Program-made: the position numbers and the translations under genes | Notes under the pieces: model-generated | What the model was told of the DNA's origin: nothing | Databases searched by the model: none | What the model saw: the letters and a program-made list of their open reading frames with translations, nothing else | Source of the DNA: Prauserella muralis | Lineage (GTDB): Bacteria; Actinomycetota; Actinomycetes; Mycobacteriales; Pseudonocardiaceae | Length of the DNA stretch: 64,000 nucleotides | Direction: 5' to 3' | NCBI RefSeq assembly: GCF_003202285.1 | Contig: NZ_MASW01000002.1 | Coordinates: forward strand, 1,550,001 to 1,614,000 | Shown here: piece by piece, positions 52,781-60,650 of the stretch | Numbering within the stretch: position 1 is the first letter of the stretch | Layout of the letters: each line of letters starts with the position of its first letter

Positions 52781-53993
52781 GCGTCCTCTCTCCTGATTCA
52801 GTTGTGGCGGTGAGGTCGTCGGCGCCGCCGGGCGCCGCGGCTTTCCGGCGCCGCGACTGGCGCGTGAGCCAGAGCAGCAGCACCGTGGCGCCGGAGACGA
52901 ACACGGCGAGCACGACGCCGAGGAACACGTCGGTGGCCTCGGTGTCGAGCGCGGCGCCGGCGGAGGTGGCGGAGGCGTCGAGCACCGGGGCGGGCAGCGC
53001 CTCGAAGTCGACGAGGCCGGTGCTCTCCAGCAGCGTGATGTGCCGGAGCACGGCCTGGTTTCCGGTGGAGGCGTACTGGCGCATCGTCTCGTTGCGTGTG
53101 CCTGCCCGCACGTTGGCGATGTAGGTCAGCACCTTGCCGTGCGCCAGGCGCAGCCGGTTGGCGAAGATGCGGTCGAACTCCTCCCCGCTGCCCGCCGAGC
53201 GCATCTCGCCCAGCCAGTCCTGCTGTTTCACGGTCGGCTCGGACGGCAGCCGCACGCCGAAGCGCGCGGCGAGGTCGGTGGTCGCGGCGTCGAGCCTGCC
53301 GTGGTCGACGAGGATGGGCAGGCCGATCGCGCGGACCCGCTCGCTGGCGCCGCGTTCGCGGGCCCAGGTGGCCGACGGCATCTCCCACAGCCCGGCCTGG
53401 CGCACCTTGACGAGCAGTTCGACGTCGGTGTCGGTGAGCGTCCCGGGGTTCTCGGCACGGGCGATGGCGCCCGAGTCGCGGACCTTGCCGCCGTCGGGCG
53501 TCACCGGGAACCAGGCGCCGTCCGCGCCGTGGCCCGAGGTCTCGCCCGGCATCTCGTCGCCGGTGTAGCGGTAGAGGGGCCGGCCGTTGAGTGTCAGCTG
53601 GTCGGTGCCGTCGGAGCGGGTCACCGTGCCCAGCAGGCTCTGGTCTATACCGGTGGCGCGCAGCTCGCCGCGGGCGGGTACCGGACGCCACGTCCGCGCG
53701 CACGCGTTCTCGCATCTCGACCGTGGCGGGTCGGCGCTGTCGCGGTCGTAGCGGTAAAGCGCGAAGCCGTTGTCGTCGACGACCATCCGGCCGATGTCGA
53801 ACGCCTCGGCGGCGTGCAGCGGCAGCGTGGCCTCGGCCGTGCTCTCCTGCGCGACCGTGTGTATTCGGACGCTGTCATTGGTGCCACTGGAGTAATAGCT
53901 GCCGTAGGAATTGCTGTCGTCGCAGGCTGCGGTCAGCGCGAGCAGGACGAGTCCCGCGGCCACGGTGCCGGCCGAGCGCTTCGGGCGCGCCAT
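52773..53993 (-). CDS. Membrane-anchored lipoprotein: YxYxxD repeats plus DUF4142-like domain
   Basis: A 406-residue exported protein. The lipobox is LTAAC (Cys24), followed by a Ser/Tyr-rich linker. Residues about 65-165 hold two COG4315-type repeats (FALYRYDRDSADPPRSRCE with ACARTWRPVPA; PLYRYTGDEMPGETSGHG with AWFPV). Residues about 185-330 resemble DUF4142 (helical bundle; LLVKVRQAGLWEMPSATWA). A C-terminal helix near 365-385 (VVLAVFVSGATVLLLWLT) anchors it again. AGGAGG lies five bases before ATG 53993. First gene of the electron-transfer operon; a heme or metal function is only inferred. Confidence 0.8.
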   Translation of the reverse strand: MARPKRSAGTVAAGLVLLALTAACDDSNSYGSYYSSGTNDSVRIHTVAQESTAEATLPLHAAEAFDIGRMVVDDNGFALYRYDRDSADPPRSRCENACARTWRPVPARGELRATGIDQSLLGTVTRSDGTDQLTLNGRPLYRYTGDEMPGETSGHGADGAWFPVTPDGGKVRDSGAIARAENPGTLTDTDVELLVKVRQAGLWEMPSATWARERGASERVRAIGLPILVDHGRLDAATTDLAARFGVRLPSEPTVKQQDWLGEMRSAGSGEEFDRIFANRLRLAHGKVLTYIANVRAGTRNETMRQYASTGNQAVLRHITLLESTGLVDFEALPAPVLDASATSAGAALDTEATDVFLGVVLAVFVSGATVLLLWLTRQSRRRKAAAPGGADDLTATTESGERTHA

Positions 53994-54230
53994 GACTTCC
54001 TCCTGTCGGGGGCCAGGGGCGTGCGCCATCGCCATGGAAGTAGCAGTTCAAGGGCGCAACGTATCTACTGTGGACGTTTCCATCCATAATGGAACTCAGG
54101 CGTCGCGGGGGACAACGCCTTCCGGGGCCTACGCCGGGGGATACGGTCCCTGGTGGGGAGCGGTTCAAAAAAAGATCTCACCGAGTGTCTGCGGCCGGGG
54201 TACTGGACGCCGAACCCGTTTGCCACAAGG

Positions 54231-54794
54231 ATGTCCGCCGTGGGACGCCACAGTCGAACTCTGCAACCCGTGATCGAGCGAGGTGCCGAGACGAGCGGCC
54301 GGCAGGATGACCTGGCGCGAGCCCTGTACCAGGAGTTCGGCCGGCCGTTGATGGCCTTTGCCCTCAATCTGACCGGCCGGGACCGGCAATGGGCCGAGGA
54401 CGTGGTGCAGGAGACCCTGATCCGGGCCTGGCGCAACGCCGACAAGCTCGACCGCGACCCCGAGATGCTGCGTGCCTGGCTCTACACCGTGGCGCGGCGC
54501 ATCATCATCGACGGGTGGCGCAGCAGGCAGGCCAGGCCGCAGGAGGTCGAGGAAGCCGACGCCGACTCCGTCGGCGTGCCGGACGAGTCGGACAAGACGC
54601 TGGCCGCGCTGGTGGTCTACGACGCGCTGCGCAGCCTCACGCCGGAACAGCGCGAGGCGGTGCTGCAGACCTACCTGCGCGGCCGTACCGTCAACGAGGT
54701 CGCGGCGACACTCGGCATCCCGCCCGGCACGGTCAAGTCACGGATCTACCACGCGGTACGCACCCTGCGGCGCGCGCTGCAGGAGCGGGGGTGA
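54231..54794 (+). CDS. ECF-type RNA polymerase sigma factor (first)
   Basis: A 187-residue group 4 sigma factor. Region 2: LYQEFGRPLMAFALNLTGRD, WAEDVVQETLIRAWRNADKL and RAWLYTVARRIIIDGWRSR. Region 4: LRSLTPEQREAVLQTYLRG, TVNEVAATLGIPPGTVKSRI. ATG 54231 is chosen because region 2 follows closely and ACAAGG precedes it. The anti-sigma gene starts four bases after the stop. A GCAAC (54056) and CGTT (54075) pair upstream is a weak candidate for an autoregulated ECF promoter. Confidence 0.9.
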   Translation: MSAVGRHSRTLQPVIERGAETSGRQDDLARALYQEFGRPLMAFALNLTGRDRQWAEDVVQETLIRAWRNADKLDRDPEMLRAWLYTVARRIIIDGWRSRQARPQEVEEADADSVGVPDESDKTLAALVVYDALRSLTPEQREAVLQTYLRGRTVNEVAATLGIPPGTVKSRIYHAVRTLRRALQERG

Positions 54795-54798
54795 GCTG

Positions 54799-55650
54799 AT
54801 GTCCGGAGGCCCGACTCACACCGACGTCGCCGCCTACGTGCTCGGCGTGCTCGACGACGCCGACAACGCGCTGTTCGAGGCGCACCTGCTCGACTGCCCG
54901 CACTGCCAGCTCGACCTGCTGGAACTGCAGGACCTGCCGGGCGTGCTCGATCGCGTGCGTCAGACCTGGCCCAACCCGCCGCTGCCCGCGCCCCGTGCAC
55001 CGGTGCTGCACCAGCTGCTGGACGCCACGGCCGAGGCGCGGCGCAAGGGAAGGCGCACCGCGAAGCTGGTCGCCGCCGCGGCGGTGCTGCTGATCATCGC
55101 CGGGCCGCTGGTCACGCTGGCCGTGCTCGCGTCGGCCTCCCCGGGAACTCCGTACGCCGGGGTGGCGCCGCCACCGGCAGCCACCACGCAGGCGCCACCG
55201 GCCACGTCCGGGCCGGAGTCGTCCTCCGGTCCCCCGGAAGGTGCCGCGCCGCCACCCAGCACGGCGCCGAGCTCCCCGAGCCCGACGGTGAAGGGCGGGC
55301 ACGTCGAGCCGGGCGGGCCGCCGGAGGACCGCCGCGATCCCCACCTGCTCAGCCAGGGCTCGGCCGCCGTCGCCGCGAAGGTCTCGGTCAAGCGCAGGGA
55401 GTGGGGTAGCAGGGTCGATCTGCAGCTGGAGGGCGTCACCGGACCGTTACGATGCCAGCTACTCGCCGTGACGAATGAGGGAACGGCCTGGGTCGTCGTC
55501 GGCTGGGCGGTTCCCGCCAAGGGCTACGGCGTGCCCGCGTCGCCGAAACCGTTGCGGCTGAGCGGCGGAACCGCGCTGAGCCCGGAGGAGATCGACCATT
55601 TCGAGATCCGCTCCGACGACGGCGCGCTGTTGACCTCGGTGTCACCCTGA
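54799..55650 (+). CDS. Zinc-type transmembrane anti-sigma factor (first)
   Basis: A 283-residue anti-sigma protein. The ZAS motif is HLLDCPHC (His-x3-Cys-x2-Cys) near residue 30, after DVAAYVLGVLDDADNALFEA. One helix (AAAAVLLIIAGPLVTLAVLA) near residue 100 is followed by a long Pro/Ser-rich extracytoplasmic linker and a C-terminal beta domain (VDLQLEGVTGPLRCQLLAV, TAWVVVGWAVPAKGYGV). It should hold the adjacent ECF factor at the membrane until an envelope signal arrives. The linker and beta domain recur in the second anti-sigma of this region. Confidence 0.87.
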   Translation: MSGGPTHTDVAAYVLGVLDDADNALFEAHLLDCPHCQLDLLELQDLPGVLDRVRQTWPNPPLPAPRAPVLHQLLDATAEARRKGRRTAKLVAAAAVLLIIAGPLVTLAVLASASPGTPYAGVAPPPAATTQAPPATSGPESSSGPPEGAAPPPSTAPSSPSPTVKGGHVEPGGPPEDRRDPHLLSQGSAAVAAKVSVKRREWGSRVDLQLEGVTGPLRCQLLAVTNEGTAWVVVGWAVPAKGYGVPASPKPLRLSGGTALSPEEIDHFEIRSDDGALLTSVSP

Positions 55651-55859
55651 GGCACTTTATAACGAGAAGATAACGACAGGGTCGCGGTTTAAACCTTCTC
55701 GGCAACTCGCCCCGTACTCCCCGGTGCCGGACCTTCCGGCTGACGAACCGGGACCGACGACCGGTCCGGTTCGCGATCTCCACGCACCAATCCGTCACTG
55801 TGCCGCGACGAGTGCTCCCCGCCCGCCGTGGCCAGAACGCGAACGAGGTGAAACACCCC

Positions 55860-57341
55860 ATGCCCCGAAATCAAGGGCGGCATCGTCTTGCCCGGAGAAC
55901 GAAGATCGCCACCGGCGCCCTCGGCTTCGCCATCGCGGTCGGCGCGCTCGTCGTCACCACGACGACCGGCGAGACCGGCAAGGCCGCCGCAGGCCAGGCC
56001 GATCCGTCGCGCTACGTCGACATCACGACCGTGCAGCCGAACGTGCAGGAGCCGCCCGCGGGCGAGAACGCCTCCACCGGAACGTTCACCGTCGACTGCG
56101 GCACCAACGAGGAGGGCCATTTCAACGCCGACAACGTCATCGCGCAGCCCGGCGTCAACGGTGGCGCCCAGCACGTGCACACCTACGTCGGAAACCTCTC
56201 CACCAACGCCGACTCCACCAACGAAAGCCTGCTCGAGGCGGACACGACGTGCGCCAACGGTGACAAGTCGACCTACTACTGGCCGGTGCTGCGCATCGAC
56301 CGCGAGGCGGGCGAGGCCACGGGCCGCTTCCGGGGTGGGCCGCGCGACTGGCGTGCCGAATCCCGGCGCACGGCGGCACTGCGCGCCCAGGCGCGGCAGA
56401 CGGCCACGCGACCCGGTGTCGAATGCCCGGATGTCGTGACGCGCCTGCCCAACGTGCCCGCTCGCGCCATGACCGAGGTCAATCGCGCACTGGCCACCCT
56501 CGACCGGCAGATCGCCGAGGCGGACCGGCGGCTGGAGACCGCGCGCGGTGAAGGCGGCCCGAACTTCGTCCGCAACGCCATCCTCGGGCCGTTGCAGGCC
56601 AAACGCCGCGCCGTCCTCGACCGGATCCGCACCGCCATCGACCGGTTCGCCGAGCGGCCCGGCGGCCTCGGCGGCCTGGACGGCTGCGACGTGCGCGACG
56701 ACGAGGACTCCGGCATCGACAACGGCGACGAGAACGGCGACGGCGACGACTCGCAGGACGGGCAGTTCCCCGAACCGCAGGGACCGAACCTGGAACTGCC
56801 GGGCAACGAGGGCGAGATCCAGCGCGAGACCAGTGTCGAGTTGACCTTCCGGGGCAACGCCGCGGGACCGGTCACGGCGATGCCCCAGTTCCTGCGCGTG
56901 CTGACCGGCCAGGCCAAGCCCACCGCGAACGGCGACGCGCTGGCCCGCCCTTCGTTCACCTGCTCCGGTTTCGAGGACCGGCTGGTCGACACCTACGTCG
57001 TGTGCCCGGAAGGCAGCCAGGTGATGCGCGTGCACGACTTCCCGAGCTGCTGGGACGGCCAGAACGTCGACAGCCCGAACCACCGGGACCACATCGTCTT
57101 CCCCGACGAGGCGACCGGGCAGTGTCCCGACGGCTTCACCGCGGTGCCGCAGCTGCGGATCACGCTGACCTACGACATTCCCCGCGCGGTGCAGGAAGCC
57201 GGACAGTACACAATAGACTCGTTCCCGGAGGAGGACAACAACCCGGCCTCCGACCATGACGACTTCGCCAACGTCATGGGCCAGGACCTCATGAACCGCG
57301 TCGTGAACTGCATCAACGACGGGCAGACCTGCAACGAGTGA
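55860..57341 (+). CDS. DUF1996 secreted protein with a large insertion
   Basis: A 493-residue exported protein with a signal peptide or anchor (IATGALGFAIAVGALVVTTT). DUF1996 features are split: HVHTYVGNLSTNADSTNESL and TTCANGDKSTYYWPVL near residues 100-145, then VVCPEGSQVMRVHDFPSCWD, SPNHRDHIVFP and FTAVPQLRITLTY near 380-450. Between them sit about 200 residues with a coiled-coil-like Arg/Glu stretch and an acidic Asp/Gly segment (DSGIDNGDENGDGDDSQDG). Function unknown; conserved His and Cys suggest metal binding. ATG 55860 follows GAGGTG. It probably responds to the flanking ECF factors. Confidence 0.82.
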   Translation: MPRNQGRHRLARRTKIATGALGFAIAVGALVVTTTTGETGKAAAGQADPSRYVDITTVQPNVQEPPAGENASTGTFTVDCGTNEEGHFNADNVIAQPGVNGGAQHVHTYVGNLSTNADSTNESLLEADTTCANGDKSTYYWPVLRIDREAGEATGRFRGGPRDWRAESRRTAALRAQARQTATRPGVECPDVVTRLPNVPARAMTEVNRALATLDRQIAEADRRLETARGEGGPNFVRNAILGPLQAKRRAVLDRIRTAIDRFAERPGGLGGLDGCDVRDDEDSGIDNGDENGDGDDSQDGQFPEPQGPNLELPGNEGEIQRETSVELTFRGNAAGPVTAMPQFLRVLTGQAKPTANGDALARPSFTCSGFEDRLVDTYVVCPEGSQVMRVHDFPSCWDGQNVDSPNHRDHIVFPDEATGQCPDGFTAVPQLRITLTYDIPRAVQEAGQYTIDSFPEEDNNPASDHDDFANVMGQDLMNRVVNCINDGQTCNE

Positions 57342-57348
57342 CGCGCCC

Positions 57349-57371
57349 GGCGACTGGTTGACACCAGTGCC
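57349..57371. terminator. Hairpin after the DUF1996 gene
   Basis: ACTGGT and ACCAGT pair around a four-base TGAC loop, extended by GGC and GCC with one bulged base. It lies eight bases beyond the stop codon and is a probable terminator or mRNA 3' end. Confidence 0.6.
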
Positions 57372-57463
57372 CGCCGCGCTGAACCGAACGCTCCCGGCAG
57401 CCGTGTTCGCAGTGCCGGTCACCGCGACGAGCGCGGGACCTCCCTTCACACAAGGAGAAACTC

Positions 57464-58420
57464 ATGTCTCGCAGGAGTCTTGCCGCCCTCACGGTCGCAG
57501 CCGTGGCCGGTATCGGACTGCTCGGCGCGTGCGGAGACGGCACTGATGGTTCCTCCGGCACGGGCCGGACCACTCCGGTGGCGGTTCAGCAGCAGGCGCA
57601 GGCCGAATCCACGTCGGCGACCGCGACGCTGGTCGCGGTCGCCGACGTGGCCGGGCTGGGCGCGGTGCTCACCGACGGCGACGGCCGGACGCTCTACCGG
57701 TTCAGCCAGGACACCGCCGATCCGCCACAGTCCCACTGCGACGGTGAGTGCGCGGCCGCCTGGCCGCCGCTGATCGCCAAGGACGGCGTGGCCGTCGACG
57801 GTCTCAGCTCCGACGTCGTCGGCACCGTCCGGCGGGCCGACGGCACCGAGCAGGTCACCGTCAAGGGCTGGCCGGTCTACACCTATGCCCAGGACGCCGA
57901 ACCCGGTGAGTCCACCGGACACGGCGCGGGTGACGGCCAGTGGTCGGCGATCAGCCCGACCGGGGCCACGGTGGGGCAGGCCTCGGCTCCGTCGTCGTCC
58001 GCGCGGGACAGGTCCGTCGCGGTCGCCACCACCCGGATCGGCGGGCTCGGCACCGTGCTCACCGACGGCGAGGGCCGCACGCTGTACCTGTTCACCGAGG
58101 ACGGCACGAAACCCCCGGCTGCCACGTGCGCGGGGGAGTGCGCCGAGGCCTGGCCGCCGGTGATCGCCGACGGAGACGTCGAGATCACCGGTGTGGACCC
58201 GGATCTGGTCGGCACGGTCACCCGTCCCGACGGCACCGAGCAGGTCACCGTCGGCGGCTGGCCGATGTACACCTACGCCAGGGACGCCGGCCCCGGCGAC
58301 GCCGCCGGGCACGGCGTCAAGGGCACCTGGTTCGCGGTGGAGACCAACGGCTGCGCCGTCGCCGCCGACAAGCGCCCCACCGGCTCCGCCGCGTCCGAGG
58401 ACGCGGGCGACGGCTACTGA
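57464..58420 (+). CDS. Lipoprotein with duplicated YxYxxD (COG4315) repeats
   Basis: A 318-residue exported lipoprotein. Signal peptide with lipobox LLGAC (Cys23), a Gln/Ala linker, then two tandem COG4315 units. In the first, TLYRFSQDTADPPQSHC with ECAAAWPPLIA and PVYTYAQDAEPGESTGHG; in the second, TLYLFTEDGTKPPAATC with ECAEAWPPVIA and PMYTYARDAGPGDAAGHG. Each unit has two conserved cysteines. Function of the family is unknown. It has no DUF4142 part, unlike the paralogue at 52773. AAGGAG lies upstream of ATG 57464. Confidence 0.87.
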   Translation: MSRRSLAALTVAAVAGIGLLGACGDGTDGSSGTGRTTPVAVQQQAQAESTSATATLVAVADVAGLGAVLTDGDGRTLYRFSQDTADPPQSHCDGECAAAWPPLIAKDGVAVDGLSSDVVGTVRRADGTEQVTVKGWPVYTYAQDAEPGESTGHGAGDGQWSAISPTGATVGQASAPSSSARDRSVAVATTRIGGLGTVLTDGEGRTLYLFTEDGTKPPAATCAGECAEAWPPVIADGDVEITGVDPDLVGTVTRPDGTEQVTVGGWPMYTYARDAGPGDAAGHGVKGTWFAVETNGCAVAADKRPTGSAASEDAGDGY

Positions 58421-58450
58421 CCGCTCTCCCGGACCCCGGCTTCGAAGTCT

Positions 58451-58494
58451 CCGGCCCGGCGGGTGCGCCCGCCTCACCACACCCGCCGGGCCGG
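58451..58494. terminator. Strong terminator hairpin after the COG4315 lipoprotein gene
   Basis: Perfect 15-base arms (CCGGCCCGGCGGGTG and its complement) with a 14-base loop. It separates the lipoprotein gene from the second ECF sigma operon. Confidence 0.8.
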
Positions 58495-58534
58495 TCCACC
58501 CCCGTTGTTCCTTCCCCGAGAAAGAGGCTCCCGC

Positions 58535-59086
58535 ATGGCCGCTTTGTGGGCCCGGAGACGAGAGGAAGCGGCCGACGAGGCGCTCATCCGCTCGCTCTAC
58601 GCCGAACACGGCCGGGCACTGCTCGCCTACGCGACGCGGCTCACCGGCGACCGCGCGACTGCCGAGGACGTGGTCCAGGAAACCCTGGTCCGCGCGTGGC
58701 GGCGTCCGGACGCGCTGCTCAACGGCAAAGGCTCCGTGCGTGGCTGGCTGCTCACCGTCGCCCGCAACATCGTCACCGACCGGGTCCGGGCCAAGGCGGC
58801 CCGGCCGCAGGAGGTGGCCGAGTCGCCGCAGACGCCACCGGTGCAGACCGACCACGCCGACCACGTCGTCGACTCGCTCGTCGTGTTCGACGCACTCGCC
58901 CGGCTCAGCCCGGAGCACCGCGACGTGCTCACCGAGATCTACTTCCACGGCCGCACCGTCAGCGAGGCCGCCCGCACGCTCGGCGTGCCGCCCGGCACCG
59001 TGAAGTCGCGGTCGTACTACGCGCTGCGCGCCCTGCGCCAGGGCTTCGCGGGCGGCAGGCTCGCGGTGCGGGAGGTGGCCGGATGA
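58535..59086 (+). CDS. ECF-type RNA polymerase sigma factor (second)
   Basis: A 183-residue sigma factor close in layout to the one at 54231. Region 2: LYAEHGRALLAYATRLTGDR, AEDVVQETLVRAWRRPDALL and VRGWLLTVARNIVTDRVR. Region 4: LARLSPEHRDVLTEIYFHG, TVSEAARTLGVPPGTVKSRS. ATG 58535 has AAAGAGG upstream. Its stop overlaps the anti-sigma ATG (ATGA), giving equimolar synthesis of the pair. Confidence 0.9.
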   Translation: MAALWARRREEAADEALIRSLYAEHGRALLAYATRLTGDRATAEDVVQETLVRAWRRPDALLNGKGSVRGWLLTVARNIVTDRVRAKAARPQEVAESPQTPPVQTDHADHVVDSLVVFDALARLSPEHRDVLTEIYFHGRTVSEAARTLGVPPGTVKSRSYYALRALRQGFAGGRLAVREVAG

Positions 59087-59769
59087 GGCAGCGGCACGAG
59101 GAAGCGGCCTCGCTCGGCGGCTACGTGCTCACCGCGCTCGACCCCCTGGAGGCACGTGCCGTGGAAGGGCATCTGGCCGGCTGCCCGCGCTGCCGCGCGG
59201 AACTGGCTCAGCTGCGCGACGCGCATGCCGTGCTCGGCGAGGTGCCGCCCGAGGCGCTGCTCGACGGCCCGCCCGCCGAGGACGACCTGTTCCTGCGCCG
59301 GACGCTGCGTCTCGTCCGTGCCGAGCGGGACGCGATCGGCAGGCGGCGGCTCGTGCGCGCCGGGCTCGCGGCCGCCGCCGTCGCCGCCGTGCTCGCCGGA
59401 GGTGGTGTGCTCGTCGGCTGGGTCGCGGCGCCGGATGTGGTGCCGGGCGAGGAGATCGCCGAGGGCACCACCATCACGTCGGCGACCGACGCCCGCACCG
59501 GCGCGGCCCTGCGCGTGTCGGTCCGGCCCGCCGGTGACTGGGTGCGGCTCGCCGCCACCGTCGAGGGCGTGGCGGCGGGCCTGAAGTGCAGGCTGGTCGT
59601 CGTCTCGTCGGACGGCACGCGCGAGGTCGCGGGCAGCTGGACCGTCTCGGCCAAGGGCGAGCGCGAAGGCCTGGAGCTGGACGGCGCCGCCGCTGTCCCG
59701 GCCGCCGACATCGCCTCGGTACGGATCGAGACCTTCGACGGCGAGCAGCTGGTGTCCGTACCGCTCTAG
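59083..59769 (+). CDS. Zinc-type transmembrane anti-sigma factor (second)
   Basis: A 228-residue anti-sigma protein. ZAS motif HLAGCPRC near residue 30, following GGYVLTALDPLEARAVEG. One helix near residues 93-115 (LAAAAVAAVLAGGGVLVGWV) leads to an extracytoplasmic beta domain (WVRLAATVEGVAAGLKCRLV, VAGSWTVSAKGEREG) similar to that of the first anti-sigma but with a shorter linker. It inhibits the coupled ECF factor; the signal is unknown. Confidence 0.88.
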   Translation: MRQRHEEAASLGGYVLTALDPLEARAVEGHLAGCPRCRAELAQLRDAHAVLGEVPPEALLDGPPAEDDLFLRRTLRLVRAERDAIGRRRLVRAGLAAAAVAAVLAGGGVLVGWVAAPDVVPGEEIAEGTTITSATDARTGAALRVSVRPAGDWVRLAATVEGVAAGLKCRLVVVSSDGTREVAGSWTVSAKGEREGLELDGAAAVPAADIASVRIETFDGEQLVSVPL

Positions 59770-59792
59770 GGTGGCGCACCGGCCGCTGTCGC

Positions 59793-59847
59793 CGAGCCCA
59801 AGGGCACCCTGGGTACGTGGCGTGTACCCAAGGTGCCCTCGGGCTCG
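59793..59847. terminator. Long hairpin terminator after second anti-sigma gene
   Basis: Arms of about 24 bases (CGAGCCCAAGGGCACCCTGG on the left) pair with two mismatches around a short loop. There is no T-tract, as usual in high-GC actinobacteria. It separates the ECF operon from the two-component system. Confidence 0.8.
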
Positions 59848-59954
59848 CCACCGTGCCCGTCGTCGTCCGGCTGCGGGGTACGGTAATCGGCCTAGAATGC
59901 ACACACACGGGCTTCACATAGAAAGCTCTCAGGATTGTGTGACACGGTGTTGAC

Positions 59955-60650
59955 GTGCGGGTTTTGGTAGTTGAGGACGAGGAGCCGCTCGCCGAGGCGA
60001 TCGCGCGGGGTCTGCGCCGCGAGGGTATGGCGGTGGACGTCGCGCTCAACGGCGACGACGGGCACGAGAAGGCGTCCATCACGCGCTACGACGTGGTGCT
60101 GCTGGACCGTGACCTGCCCGGCATGTCGGGAGACGACCTGTGCAAGGAGATCGTCACCTCGGGCGAGCTGACGCGGGTGCTCATGCTCACGGCCAGCGGC
60201 GCGGTGTCCGACCGTGTCGAGGGACTGTCCCTGGGGGCCGACGACTACCTGGCCAAGCCGTTCGCCTTCCCGGAGCTGGTCGCCCGCGTGCGTGCTCTGG
60301 GCAGGAGGGCCACCCCGGCGGCACCGCCGGTGCTCACCGCGGACGACGTCGAGCTCGACCCGGCACGGCGCACCGTGCGCAGGGCGGGCGAGCTGGTGGA
60401 GCTGACGCGCAAGGAGTTCGGCGTGCTGGAGGTGCTGCTCTCCGCGGGTGGCGCCGTGGTCAGCAGCGAGGACCTGCTCGAACGGGTGTGGGACGAGAAC
60501 GCCGACCCCTTCACTACCACGGTCCGTGTCACCGTGATGACGTTGCGTAAGAAGCTGGGCGAACCAGGGATCATCGAAACGGTGGTCGGATCGGGTTACC
60601 GGGTGCCGGGCGCCGGGACGAGTTCGGGATCTGGTTCGCTCGACGGGTGA
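59955..60650 (+). CDS. OmpR-family response regulator
   Basis: A 231-residue regulator. Receiver: VLVVEDEEPLAEAIARGL, phospho-acceptor Asp51 in LLDRDLPGMSG, MLTASG and ADDYLAKPFAF. The C-terminal winged helix has the LTRKEFGVLEVLLSAGGAVV and TLRKKLGEPGIIETVVGSGY stretches of the trans_reg_C domain. GTG 59955 starts it; the kinase start overlaps its stop (GTGA). Targets are unknown, though the ECF/electron-transfer genes are near. Confidence 0.93.
   Translation: MRVLVVEDEEPLAEAIARGLRREGMAVDVALNGDDGHEKASITRYDVVLLDRDLPGMSGDDLCKEIVTSGELTRVLMLTASGAVSDRVEGLSLGADDYLAKPFAFPELVARVRALGRRATPAAPPVLTADDVELDPARRTVRRAGELVELTRKEFGVLEVLLSAGGAVVSSEDLLERVWDENADPFTTTVRVTVMTLRKKLGEPGIIETVVGSGYRVPGAGTSSGSGSLDG

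Noticed and set aside
59771-59953. Short open frame after the second anti-sigma gene
   Set aside because: It consists of the hairpin read in frame and has no ribosome site or protein-like pattern.
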